Positions 53,293 through 60,340 of a stretch of 64,000 nucleotides of DNA are shown here, one piece after another (the first letter of the stretch is position 1; every line of letters begins with the position of its first letter). The stretch is from positions 9,743,161 to 9,807,160 of the forward strand of contig NZ_CP023690.1 in the NCBI RefSeq assembly GCF_008704795.1. The letters are read 5' to 3'. Source of the DNA: Streptomyces spectabilis (GTDB lineage: Bacteria > Actinomycetota > Actinomycetes > Streptomycetales > Streptomycetaceae). The position numbers and the translations under genes were made by a program. The notes under the pieces were generated by a model, which did no database searches, was not told the DNA's origin, and saw only the letters and a program-made list of their open reading frames with translations.

Positions 53293-53310
53293 TAACGGCC
53301 GTTCGTTTTG
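53293..53310. promoter_or_regulatory. ARE-like element upstream of the GBL receptor gene
   Basis: TAACGGCCGTTCGTTTTG contains the perfect palindrome AACGGCCGTT (53294-53303) and lies 26 bp before the receptor start, a position expected for autorepression. It shares 14 of 18 bases with each of the elements at 47988 and 58722. Confidence 0.7.
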
Positions 53311-53335
53311 TGGCGAGGAAGGGCAGGGACGCTCG

Positions 53336-53949
53336 ATGGTGGAGCCCAAGCAGGAGCGTGCTGTGAAGACCCGGGATGACATTCTGCGGGCGGCGGCGCT
53401 GGCTTTCGACGAGCTGGGGTACCGGGGGCGAGTATGCGGGAGATCATGCGGCGGCGGGGGTGACGCTGGGGGCCGTCTACTTCCATTTCGAGAACAAGGA
53501 GGCGCTGGCGCGTGCGGTGATCCGCGCGCAGCCGGAGGTGATGGTGCCGCGGGTGCATTCGCAGGGGCTGCAGCGGCTGGTGGACCTGTCGCTGGTGTGG
53601 GCGCATCAGTTGAATGTGAATCCGCTGCTGCGGGCGGGTGTGCGGCTGGCGGTGGAGCAGCGCAGCCACGGGATCGAGGACGACACGTCGTTCTACGAGT
53701 GGGAGAAGATTTTCCAGGGCTGGCTGGAAGTGGCGCGCGAGCAGGGGAGCTGGCGCCGGGGTGGAGCCCGAGGTGGTGGCGGAGTTCGTGGTCGGGGCGA
53801 TGACGGGGACGCAGCAGCACGCGCATCTGACCGGGACGACGGCGTCGCTGCCGCAGCGGATCGTGCACATGTGGCAGCTGCTGCTGCCGGGCATCGCGTG
53901 CGCGCAGGCCGCGGCCGCGATCGATCTGGATCCCGGCCGGGGCCAGTAG
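53336..53949 (+). pseudogene. ArpA-like gamma-butyrolactone receptor (TetR), frameshifted
   Basis: Read across frames, the product is a GBL-receptor-type TetR of about 205 residues: ERAVKTRDDILRAAALAFDE, LGYRG, (shift) SMREIMRR, (shift) GVTLGAVYFHFENKEALARA, VAREQG, (shift) VEPEVVAEFVVGAMTGTQQH, ending LLLPGIACAQAAAAIDLDPG. Four single-base losses are needed, near 53425, 53452, 53743 and 53758, each repaired by adding one G next to a G-run. That pattern is typical of homopolymer undercalling, so the gene may be intact in the organism. The ATG at 53336 is downstream of an ARE-like palindrome. Confidence 0.8.
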
Positions 53950-55416
53950 CCGACAAAAGAGGGGGCGGGGTGTCGTTACCGGCAGGGGCGTTCACAGCCC
54001 GGGCGAGACGGACGACAAGACGGACGGGCCGGGCCGCGCGGGCCGGGCCGGTCGTGCCCAGCGCGCGGGCCAGGCGGATGCCGTGGGCGGTGCGGGCCGT
54101 GAGGGGAGTACGGACCGTGCCGCCCGCGCGGACCTCGGTGCCCGCGCGGACCTCGCCGGCCGTAGAGGCGGCCGTGCGGGCGGTGCCGGTGGCGGCGACC
54201 GCGTGGGTGGTACGGGGGGTGCCGAGGGGTGAGCGGCGCGTTCGGCCCGGCCAGTGCGGCCAGTGCGGCCAGTGCGGCCAGTGCGGCCAGCGCGGCCAGT
54301 GCGGCCAGTGCGGGTGGCGTGCGCGGTGCGGCCGGTGCGGGCGGGCGGGCGGGGCCGGGGGAGTTGACGGGGTATCGGGTGCGGGTGGTCCGGAGGGTGC
54401 AGGTGGCTGGCCGGGCGGTGCTGGTGGTGCGTGCGGGGCTGGCAGTGCGGGCCGTGCGGGTGGCGGGCGTGGTGGAGCTGGTACAGGCGGTGCGGGGGCT
54501 GTCGGTGCCGTCGCCCGTACGGGGAGTGCGGTCACTGCCGGCCGCGAGGTCGGGCGGGACGGTCCGGGTGGTGTGGACAGTAGCTGCGGCACCGGCCCTG
54601 CGGGTGGGGCGGCCGGCGCGGGATGTGTGCGTGGCGGGGCCGGCGGAGGCGGCAGCGGCCGTACCGGTGGCGGGGCGGTACTGGTGGTGCGGGGAGACGG
54701 GCAGCGGGTGTGGTGCGGGCGGCGCGGATGCCTCATGTGATGTGGGAGTACGGGTGTTGCGGGCGGTGCGGGGGGCGGGTGTGGTGATGGCGGTGCGTGT
54801 GCGGCAGCCGGTGCGGGTGGCCCGCGCGGCGAGGACGGCGGGGCCGGTACCGGCTGCGCGGTCGGTGCATGCGGTGCGGGCGGCGGGGCTTCGGGCGGCG
54901 CGCCGTACCCGGACTTGAGGGGCCGGGGCCCCACAGCGCCCATGTCGGCGTCCGCGCGGGGGGCCCGGAGCGCGGCGCGGGTGCCCCGGCGGTGGCGGGG
55001 GCACGGGCCGTAGGCGTACGGCAGTTGGCGCGGCGGGCGAGGGCGGTGCCGGGGGCGGGGGCAGTTGGGGCGGTGCGGGGGATACGGGCCGTATGTGTGC
55101 GGCAGCCGGTGCGGGCGCCAGGGGCGGCGCCGGTGGCGCGGGCGCCAGGGGAAGTGCTGGTAGTGCAGGTGGTGGGGGAGGTGTTGGTGGTGCGGGTGGC
55201 GGGAGCAGTGCAGGTGATGCAGGTGATGCAGGTGATGCGGGGGGTGTGGGCGGGATACGTGGAGCGGGCAGTGTGACCGCCTCCGACCCTGGCACCGCCT
55301 CCGGCACCGGCCCCGCCTCCAGCACTGGCCCTGGCCTCGGCACTGGCTCCGGCTCCCGTGCCGGAGGCGGAGGCGGGCGTGGGCGTGGGCGTGGTGGTGG
55401 GGGCGGTTCGGGTGGT
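53950..55416. other. 1.47-kb triplet-periodic low-complexity region
   Basis: G-rich sequence dominated by GTGCGG/GGTGCG-type words, giving Val/Arg/Ala/Gly open frames on the plus strand and Pro/Ala/Thr on the minus strand. No family match, ribosome binding site or conserved motif was found. It includes a 9-bp tandem array at 54249-54311. Confidence 0.5.
54249..54311. repeat. 9-bp tandem repeat, seven copies
   Basis: Seven head-to-tail copies of GGCCAGTGC (one with C for T) in the spacer after the receptor gene. As coding sequence it would read Gly-Gln-Cys or Ala-Ser-Ala repeats; no gene supports that. Confidence 0.9.
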
Positions 55417-56265
55417 GTGCGGGTGGTGGTGGCGGGGGCTTCGGGGACGGTGGGGCGGCTGGTGGTGGAGATGCTGGAGGCGCGGTATGAGGTGCGGGCG
55501 CTGACGCGTGATCCGCGGGCGGCGGCGCGGGCGGGGGTGGGGGGCGAGAAGGTACGGGCCGATTTCGCCGACCGGCGCTCGCTGGAGCGGGCGCTGGCGG
55601 GCGGGGACGCGCTGCTGCTGATCACCAGTGACCCGCTGCGCCCCGATCACGATGAGCGGGTGCTCCGGGCGGCGGTGCGGGCGGGGGTGGGGCATGTGGT
55701 GAAGCTGTCCGCGCTCGCGGTGACGGATCCCGGCGCGGGGGATGTGATCACGTGCTGGCAGCGGGCGTGCGAGGAGCGGCTGCGGGCGTGCGGTCTGCCG
55801 TGGACGCTGCTGCGGCCGCGGGCGTTCATGTCCAAGGCGCTTGGCTGGGCGCCGTCGGTCAGGCGCCAGGGGGTGGTGCGCGCGGTGTACGGGGCGTCGG
55901 TGAACGCGTGCGTGGATCCCGCGGATGTGGCGGCGGTGGCCGCGCGGGTGCTGACCGCGCCGGGCCATGCGGGGCGCTGTTACGAGCTGACCGGGCCGGG
56001 GCCGGTGTGCGCGCGGGAGCAGACGGCCGTGCTGGCGCGGGTGCTGGGGCGGCCGCTGCGGTTCGAGGAACTGGACGTGCAGGAAGCGTGGCGGCTGTGG
56101 CGCGCGCGGTATCCCGAACCGTATGCGCGGGCCCTGCTGGAGAGCGCCGAACGCCAGCGGGCCGGGGCGAAGGCGGGCGTGAGCCAGGCGGTGCGGCAGG
56201 TGACGGGCCGCGCACCGGCCGACTTCGCCGACTGGGCCCGGCGCCATGCCCGCTTCTTCCGCTAG
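55417..56265 (+). CDS. NmrA/HSCARG-type NAD(P)-binding protein
   Basis: A 282-residue atypical short-chain dehydrogenase: VRVVVAGASGTVGRLVVEML is the NAD(P) Rossmann loop, followed by ADFADRRSLERALAGGDALL and RACGLPWTLLRPRAFMSKAL. The catalytic Tyr-Lys pair is not evident, as in NmrA-type sensors or reductases. The frame is open for 324 nt upstream but that part is Gly/Ser repeat sequence, so GTG at 55417 is chosen. It follows the receptor gene on the same strand and precedes the SDR gene; such proteins accompany GBL genes as candidate A-factor-type reductases or redox sensors. Confidence 0.85.
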   Translation: MRVVVAGASGTVGRLVVEMLEARYEVRALTRDPRAAARAGVGGEKVRADFADRRSLERALAGGDALLLITSDPLRPDHDERVLRAAVRAGVGHVVKLSALAVTDPGAGDVITCWQRACEERLRACGLPWTLLRPRAFMSKALGWAPSVRRQGVVRAVYGASVNACVDPADVAAVAARVLTAPGHAGRCYELTGPGPVCAREQTAVLARVLGRPLRFEELDVQEAWRLWRARYPEPYARALLESAERQRAGAKAGVSQAVRQVTGRAPADFADWARRHARFFR

Positions 56266-56653
56266 CCCGGCCCCGGGCAGGGGGCCGGGCGCCCGCGCCC
56301 CGCCGCCCGGCGGGCACCGCTTCCCCTTCCGGGCCCGGGGACAGGGGCTTGCGGCCTGTGGCCTGTGGGGTCCGGGGGCGGGGAAAGGTTTCTGCTGCCG
56401 GTGTGCGGGATCCGCCCGCCCGGGGCGTCTGCGGCCGCCGGGCCCGGGTGCGCAGACACCCCGGCAGGCCGGCACACCAGTACGCCGGTGCACCAGCACG
56501 TCGGCACATCCGTACGTCGGCACGTCAGCAAGTCGGTACACCGGCACCGGCGTACCGGCACATCAGCACGCCGGTACGCCGGTGTGTCCGTGGGCCGGGG
56601 GGCCGGTGCGGGTGCGGGACTCATACGGGATCGGATCGGGGAGGGGTTTGCTG
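56266..56653. other. Intergenic region with 16-bp repeat array before the SDR gene
   Basis: 388 bp with no gene. The first part is G/C-rich and ordinary; the second part is an array of degenerate 16-bp repeats (56468-56585), listed separately. GGGGAGGGG just upstream of 56654 is the SDR ribosome binding site. Confidence 0.5.
56468..56585. repeat. Degenerate 16-bp direct repeats upstream of the SDR gene
   Basis: Five contiguous 16-bp units share the frame GYCGGYRCAYCMGYAC: GCCGGCACACCAGTAC, GCCGGTGCACCAGCAC, GTCGGCACATCCGTAC, GTCGGCACGTCAGCAA and GTCGGTACACCGGCAC. A longer spacer unit and one more partial copy follow. The array ends 69 bp before the SDR start. It could be an iteron-like binding site array or a decayed microsatellite. 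Confidence 0.7.
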
Positions 56654-57439
56654 GTGAGGGATGTTCTGGGAGCGGGGCGGGGTCTGCTGGGCGGGGCGAC
56701 GGTGATGATTACGGGTGCCTCGAGCGGGATCGGTGCGGCCGCGGCGCGGCTGTTCGCGGCGGAGGGGGCGGCGGTGGTGCTGATGGCGCGGCGTCAGGAG
56801 CGGCTGCGGGCGCTGGCCGGGGAGATCGAGGCGGGCGGCGGGCGGGCGCTGGCGGTGGCGGGGGACGTCACGGTCGCCGAGGACGCGGTGCGGGTGGTGA
56901 AGGAGGCGGTCAATGTCTTCGGGGGGCTGGACGCGGCGTTCAACAACGCGGGCTGGGCGACCGCGGGCACGCGGCTGCACGAGACGGACGACGAGGTGTT
57001 CGACCGGATCGTGGAGGTGAATCTGCGCGGGGCCTGGAACTGTCTGAAGGCGCAGGTCACGCAGATGCTCGCGGGCGGGCGCGGCGGTGCGATCGTCAAT
57101 ACCGCCAGTGTCGCGGGGGTGGTGGCCACCGGCGCGGCGGCGCCGTATGTGGCGGCCAAGCACGGGGTGATCGGCCTGACGCGGGCCGCGGCCGAGGAGT
57201 ACGGGGGCCGGGGCATCCGGGTCAACGCGCTGGTGGTGGGCAGTACCCGTACCGAGCTGATGGACGATGTCCTGGCCCAGGCGCCCGCCCTGGAGGAGTC
57301 CTTCGTGGCCCGCTCCGCGCAGAAGCGCATGGCCCGCCCCGAGGAGGTGGCGCAGGCCGCGGCCTGGCTGTGCAGCGGCCGGGCCTCGTTCGTCACCGGG
57401 GCCGCGATGGCCGTCGACGGCGGCTGGACCGCCGCCTGA
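56654..57439 (+). CDS. Short-chain dehydrogenase/reductase (SDR)
   Basis: A 261-residue classical SDR: TGASSGIG cofactor loop, NNAG structural motif, catalytic Ser in VNTASVAG and YVAAK as the Tyr-x-x-x-Lys pair, with a C-terminal FVTGAAMAVDGGW. It should reduce a ketone or oxidise an alcohol with NAD(P)(H). GTG start with GGGGAGGGG about 9 nt upstream. In a GBL island it is a candidate for the 6-keto reduction that distinguishes A-factor-type from VB- or SCB-type signals, or it may act on another metabolite. Confidence 0.92.
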   Translation: MRDVLGAGRGLLGGATVMITGASSGIGAAAARLFAAEGAAVVLMARRQERLRALAGEIEAGGGRALAVAGDVTVAEDAVRVVKEAVNVFGGLDAAFNNAGWATAGTRLHETDDEVFDRIVEVNLRGAWNCLKAQVTQMLAGGRGGAIVNTASVAGVVATGAAAPYVAAKHGVIGLTRAAAEEYGGRGIRVNALVVGSTRTELMDDVLAQAPALEESFVARSAQKRMARPEEVAQAAAWLCSGRASFVTGAAMAVDGGWTAA

Positions 57440-57446
57440 CCCCACC

Positions 57447-57491
57447 CCCCGGCCCCCGCCCGGAGTGCCGCCCCCCGGGCGGGGGCCGGGG
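57447..57491. terminator. Bidirectional terminator between convergent genes
   Basis: Perfect 17-bp arms (CCCCGGCCCCCGCCCGG and CCGGGCGGGGGCCGGGG) enclose an 11-nt loop between the SDR stop (57439) and the stop of the convergent IS701-like gene (57496). A T-run is lacking, as is common for Streptomyces hairpin terminators. Confidence 0.75.
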
Positions 57492-57495
57492 AGGG

Positions 57496-58683
57496 TCAGG
57501 CGGTGCGGGGCAGGGGCGGGGCGGCGGCGCTAGCCGGGGCGCACAGGCGGCTGTAGGCGTAGGCGGCCGAGACCAGGGTCATGTGGTGGTGCCAGCCGGG
57601 GTAGGAGCGGCCCTCGAAGTCCAGCAGCCCGCACTCGTCCTCCAGATGGGTCATGGTGGCGCGGGTGCGGGTGTGCAGCTGGGCCAGGGCCATGAGTTCG
57701 TCCAGGCGCGCGTCCAAGAGGTTGGAGACCCACACCCGGGCCGGGCGCTGCAGGCTGGGCCGCCACTGGGTGAAGATCCGCAGGGTGTGGGCGGTGCCGG
57801 GCAGGCGGATCAGGCCGGACAGGATCCGGATGTGGCGCTGGCCGTGCTCGGGCGTGGTGACGGTGACCACGTGCGGGTGGCGGGTGCTGTGCTGGTAGAG
57901 GAACTGCCGCGCCCCGCCGGGGCTGTGGGCGCCCAGGTGCGCGGCGGTGGTGCGGGCGGTGGCCGGGCACACCCCCATGCCCGGCGGCACCGAGACCACC
58001 ATGGCGCGCCCCTGGCGGTGCAGCTGCTCGATGAGCTGCGCGACGTCCGTGTGGTCGCTCATGTCGGCCACCACCGGCGCCGGGGTGTGCCGGGTGCGCC
58101 GGGCCAGGGTGGCCGCCAGGTCCGCGGCGTGCGCCCACAGCGGCCGGTGCCGGGCCAGGGCCGGGATCCGGGCGCGCTCGCGCAGCCGCTCGTCGGCGTT
58201 CCACTGCTCGGGCAGCATCAGCCGCCAGTCCACCGGCAGCTGCAGCTCGCCCAGGGACAGGAACACCCCGATGCCCAGCTGGCAGTTGATGGTGCGCCCG
58301 GCCTCGGGCACGAAGCGGCGGTGCACCCCGCAGGAGTGCCCGCCGCGCTTGGGCAGCACCGCGGTGGCGATGATCCACGCCCGCGGGGCGCCCCGCTGCT
58401 CCACATACCGGGTCAGCTCCTTGCGGGCCGGGTCCCACTCCCAGGGACTGGCGTTGATGAACTGCTGCAGCGACTGCGAGGCGGTGGGCGAATCGGAGAT
58501 CGCCGCCGCCAGGCGCCGCACCGACTTCTTGCCCGGCGTCGAGAGCAGTCCCTGCAGATACCCCTGCGCCCAGCGCCGCTGATCGGCGCGCGGCAGATGC
58601 CCGAAGAGCGCCGCGGCGAACGCCGGCAGCGGATCACTGCCCCCCGCCGCTGACGCCACCCCCACCTGCTGCTGTCCGGCCAT
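57496..58683 (-). CDS. IS701-like (DDE superfamily) protein, probably domesticated
   Basis: A 395-residue protein with the IS701/DDE endonuclease fold: PKRGGHSCGVHRRF, then INCQLGIGVFLSLG, LMLPEQWNADERLRERARIP, VVADMSDHTDVAQLIEQLHR and a C-terminal GLLDFEGRSYPGWHHHMTLV. The strand that normally carries the first catalytic Asp pair (consensus DDTGF before the Lys/Gly/His block) reads ATAVL at residues 106-110, so the triad is incomplete. No terminal inverted repeats flank it and it has its own ARE-like promoter element, so it is probably a co-opted regulator rather than a mobile element. GGAGGGGAAC precedes the ATG. Confidence 0.85.
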   Translation of the reverse strand: MAGQQQVGVASAAGGSDPLPAFAAALFGHLPRADQRRWAQGYLQGLLSTPGKKSVRRLAAAISDSPTASQSLQQFINASPWEWDPARKELTRYVEQRGAPRAWIIATAVLPKRGGHSCGVHRRFVPEAGRTINCQLGIGVFLSLGELQLPVDWRLMLPEQWNADERLRERARIPALARHRPLWAHAADLAATLARRTRHTPAPVVADMSDHTDVAQLIEQLHRQGRAMVVSVPPGMGVCPATARTTAAHLGAHSPGGARQFLYQHSTRHPHVVTVTTPEHGQRHIRILSGLIRLPGTAHTLRIFTQWRPSLQRPARVWVSNLLDARLDELMALAQLHTRTRATMTHLEDECGLLDFEGRSYPGWHHHMTLVSAAYAYSRLCAPASAAAPPLPRTA

Positions 58684-58721
58684 GGTCGTTCCCCTCCGTG
58701 ACGTGTCCGACCCAAAAAGCG

Positions 58722-58739
58722 TAGCGAACGTTCGCTTTG
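58722..58739. promoter_or_regulatory. ARE-like element upstream of the IS701-like gene
   Basis: TAGCGAACGTTCGCTTTG contains the perfect 14-bp palindrome AGCGAACGTTCGCT (58723-58736), 39 bp upstream of the IS701-like start. It shares 14 of 18 positions with the receptor-gene element, including the TTTG tail, so the same TetR protein probably binds both. Confidence 0.75.
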
Positions 58740-59638
58740 TTTTCGAGAGCGGGGAGCGCACCGGTGCGACTTGGTGAACTCCGGCGCCCGGCACGGGACT
58801 TCACGCCCGCGCGGGCACCCCCCGGCCCCGCGCGCCGCCGCCCGCGCCCCGCCCCGCGGGCCCCTGCACGCCGCCCCGGCACCCTGCCCGCACCGCCCCC
58901 TCCCGCCCCGCCGCCCGGTGGGCCGTGCGGTCCCGGCGGGTGGGGGTGGTGTGGGGCTTCGGGGGATTCGCGGGAGAGTCCGGGCCTTCGGTGTCCGGTC
59001 GGACGAAAGGGCGAAAAACTGTGGAAAGAGGGGGAGTGGGGAGGGAAAAAGAACCCTGCGGCTTTCCCACGTTGGCGTTGTGGTGGCTCTCTTCGCGTCG
59101 GAGGCTCAAAGTCCGGTACGTCGGTCGCGGGGAAGGGAGGCTTCGGTGGCGCACAGGCGGGTGCACACGGCGCCCGGGCCCGCACCGGCGGTGCCCGCCG
59201 CCCCGGGCCGGACCGGCAGCCCCCCGCTCCCGCCCCCGTACCCGGCCCGCCCGCCGCATCCGCCGCATCCGCTGCATCCGGCGTGTCCGCCGCATCTGCC
59301 GCACCCGCCGCATCCGCCGCACCCGGCGTGTCCGGCGCCTTCGCCGTGTCCGGCGGGGCCGGCGGCCGGACACGCCGGCCCGCCCGCGGCGCCCGCGGCT
59401 CCGCCCGGACCGCCCGCGGCCCCGCGCGGGCGCCCCGCGGGGCGCCGGTCCCCGGCCCGCGGCGGGCGGGCACCGGGGCCCGCGGCGGCGGGGCGCGGGC
59501 CGGGCCCGCCGCCCGGCCGCGCGGGCCCGCCGTCCGCGCCGGCCGTGCGCCCCGCTCCGACCGCTCATGTACCGCCTTCACCCCCCTGCGCCGGTCTGTG
59601 GTGCGCGGGGGTGTCCCACGTCCCCAAGGGAGTCGACA
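58740..59638. other. Divergent intergenic region with 9-bp repeat array
   Basis: About 900 bp between the IS701-like gene and the ScbR-like TetR gene. A less G/C-rich stretch at about 58980-59130 probably contains the TetR promoter; a Pro/Ala/Arg-type low-complexity block with a 9-bp array follows (59252-59350). No gene was recognised. Confidence 0.45.
59252..59350. repeat. 9-bp tandem repeat array, eleven degenerate units
   Basis: Eleven 9-bp units of consensus CGCCGCATC with CGGCGTGTC variants run head to tail. The same period as the GGCCAGTGC array at 54249 but a different unit, in the spacer before the ScbR-like gene. Confidence 0.8.
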
Positions 59639-60241
59639 GTGAAACAGGAACGCGCCGCACGCACCCGCGAGGCTCTGGTGCAGGCCGCCGCCGAGGCCTT
59701 TGACCGGGCCGGTTTCCACGGCACCTCCCTGGGCCGGATCAGCAAGGCGGCGGGCATCTCCATGGGCGCGCTGACCTTCCACTTCCCCACCAAGGACGAG
59801 CTGGCCGACACCGTGCAGCTGCGCGGGCTCACCGTCACCCGCGACGCCGTCCAGCGGCTGCTGACGGGCCGTGAGGCGGCCCTGGAGACGGTCGTGGACC
59901 TCACCCTGGAGCTGGCCGCGCTGCTCCAGGAGGAAGCGGTGGTGCGCGCCGCCGCCCGCCTGACCCGCGAGCGCGAGAGCGCACCGCAGGGCGCGCCGTG
60001 GCCCTCCTCCTGGCTGCCGGCCGTGGAGGGGCTGCTGGAGGCCATGCCCGCGGGCCAGCTGCGCGCGGGCTGCGACCCGCGCACCGTCCTGGCCCTGGTC
60101 GGGCACCTGGTGGCCGGGGTGGAGTCCTACCTGCGCAGCTGCGCCGCCCAGGGCTGCGACACCTGCAAGAGCGCCCCCGAACAGCTGGCGCGGATCTGGG
60201 AGCTGGCCCTGTACGGCATCCGGTGCGGGCGCCAGGGGTAG
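59639..60241 (+). CDS. ScbR-type TetR regulator (GBL receptor or pseudo-receptor)
   Basis: A 200-residue protein that opens like GBL receptors: KQERAARTREALVQAAAEAF, then DRAGFHGTSLGRISKAAGIS and MGALTFHFPTKDELADTVQL. The ligand domain ends YLRSCAAQGCDTCKSAPEQL. It differs enough from the receptor at 53336 to be a second paralogue; such pairs often consist of a true receptor and a pseudo-receptor that binds antibiotics. GTG start, AGGGAG 8 nt upstream. It lies 99 bp upstream of the MFS operon on the same strand, which it probably regulates. Confidence 0.9.
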   Translation: MKQERAARTREALVQAAAEAFDRAGFHGTSLGRISKAAGISMGALTFHFPTKDELADTVQLRGLTVTRDAVQRLLTGREAALETVVDLTLELAALLQEEAVVRAAARLTRERESAPQGAPWPSSWLPAVEGLLEAMPAGQLRAGCDPRTVLALVGHLVAGVESYLRSCAAQGCDTCKSAPEQLARIWELALYGIRCGRQG

Positions 60242-60251
60242 GCGGCTGCGT

Positions 60252-60261
60252 CTTGCGCAAG
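60252..60261. promoter_or_regulatory. Palindrome between ScbR-like gene and MFS operon
   Basis: CTTGCGCAAG is a perfect 10-bp palindrome 11 bp after the TetR stop and about 80 bp before the MFS start. It may be an operator for the operon, but it is short and could be chance. Confidence 0.35.
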
Positions 60262-60340
60262 TCGGCGTTGCCGCACCGCCCGTGGCCGCCGAGGGTGGGA
60301 AGCACCCCCTGCTGCCGGTGTCTTTGCAAGGAGCTGCCCC

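Noticed and set aside
53376..55625. Long Ala/Arg/Gly and Pro/Thr frames on both strands after the receptor gene
   Set aside because: Low-complexity by-products of repeated GTGCGG words; no ribosome binding site, no conserved domain.
57496..58683. Active IS701 insertion sequence
   Set aside because: No terminal inverted repeats or target duplication were found and the first catalytic Asp is missing; treated as a domesticated gene.
48586..59350. Possible CRISPR array from short direct repeats
   Set aside because: The repeats are contiguous without unique spacers (7, 9, 16 and 17 bp), so they are micro- or minisatellites; no cas genes are present.
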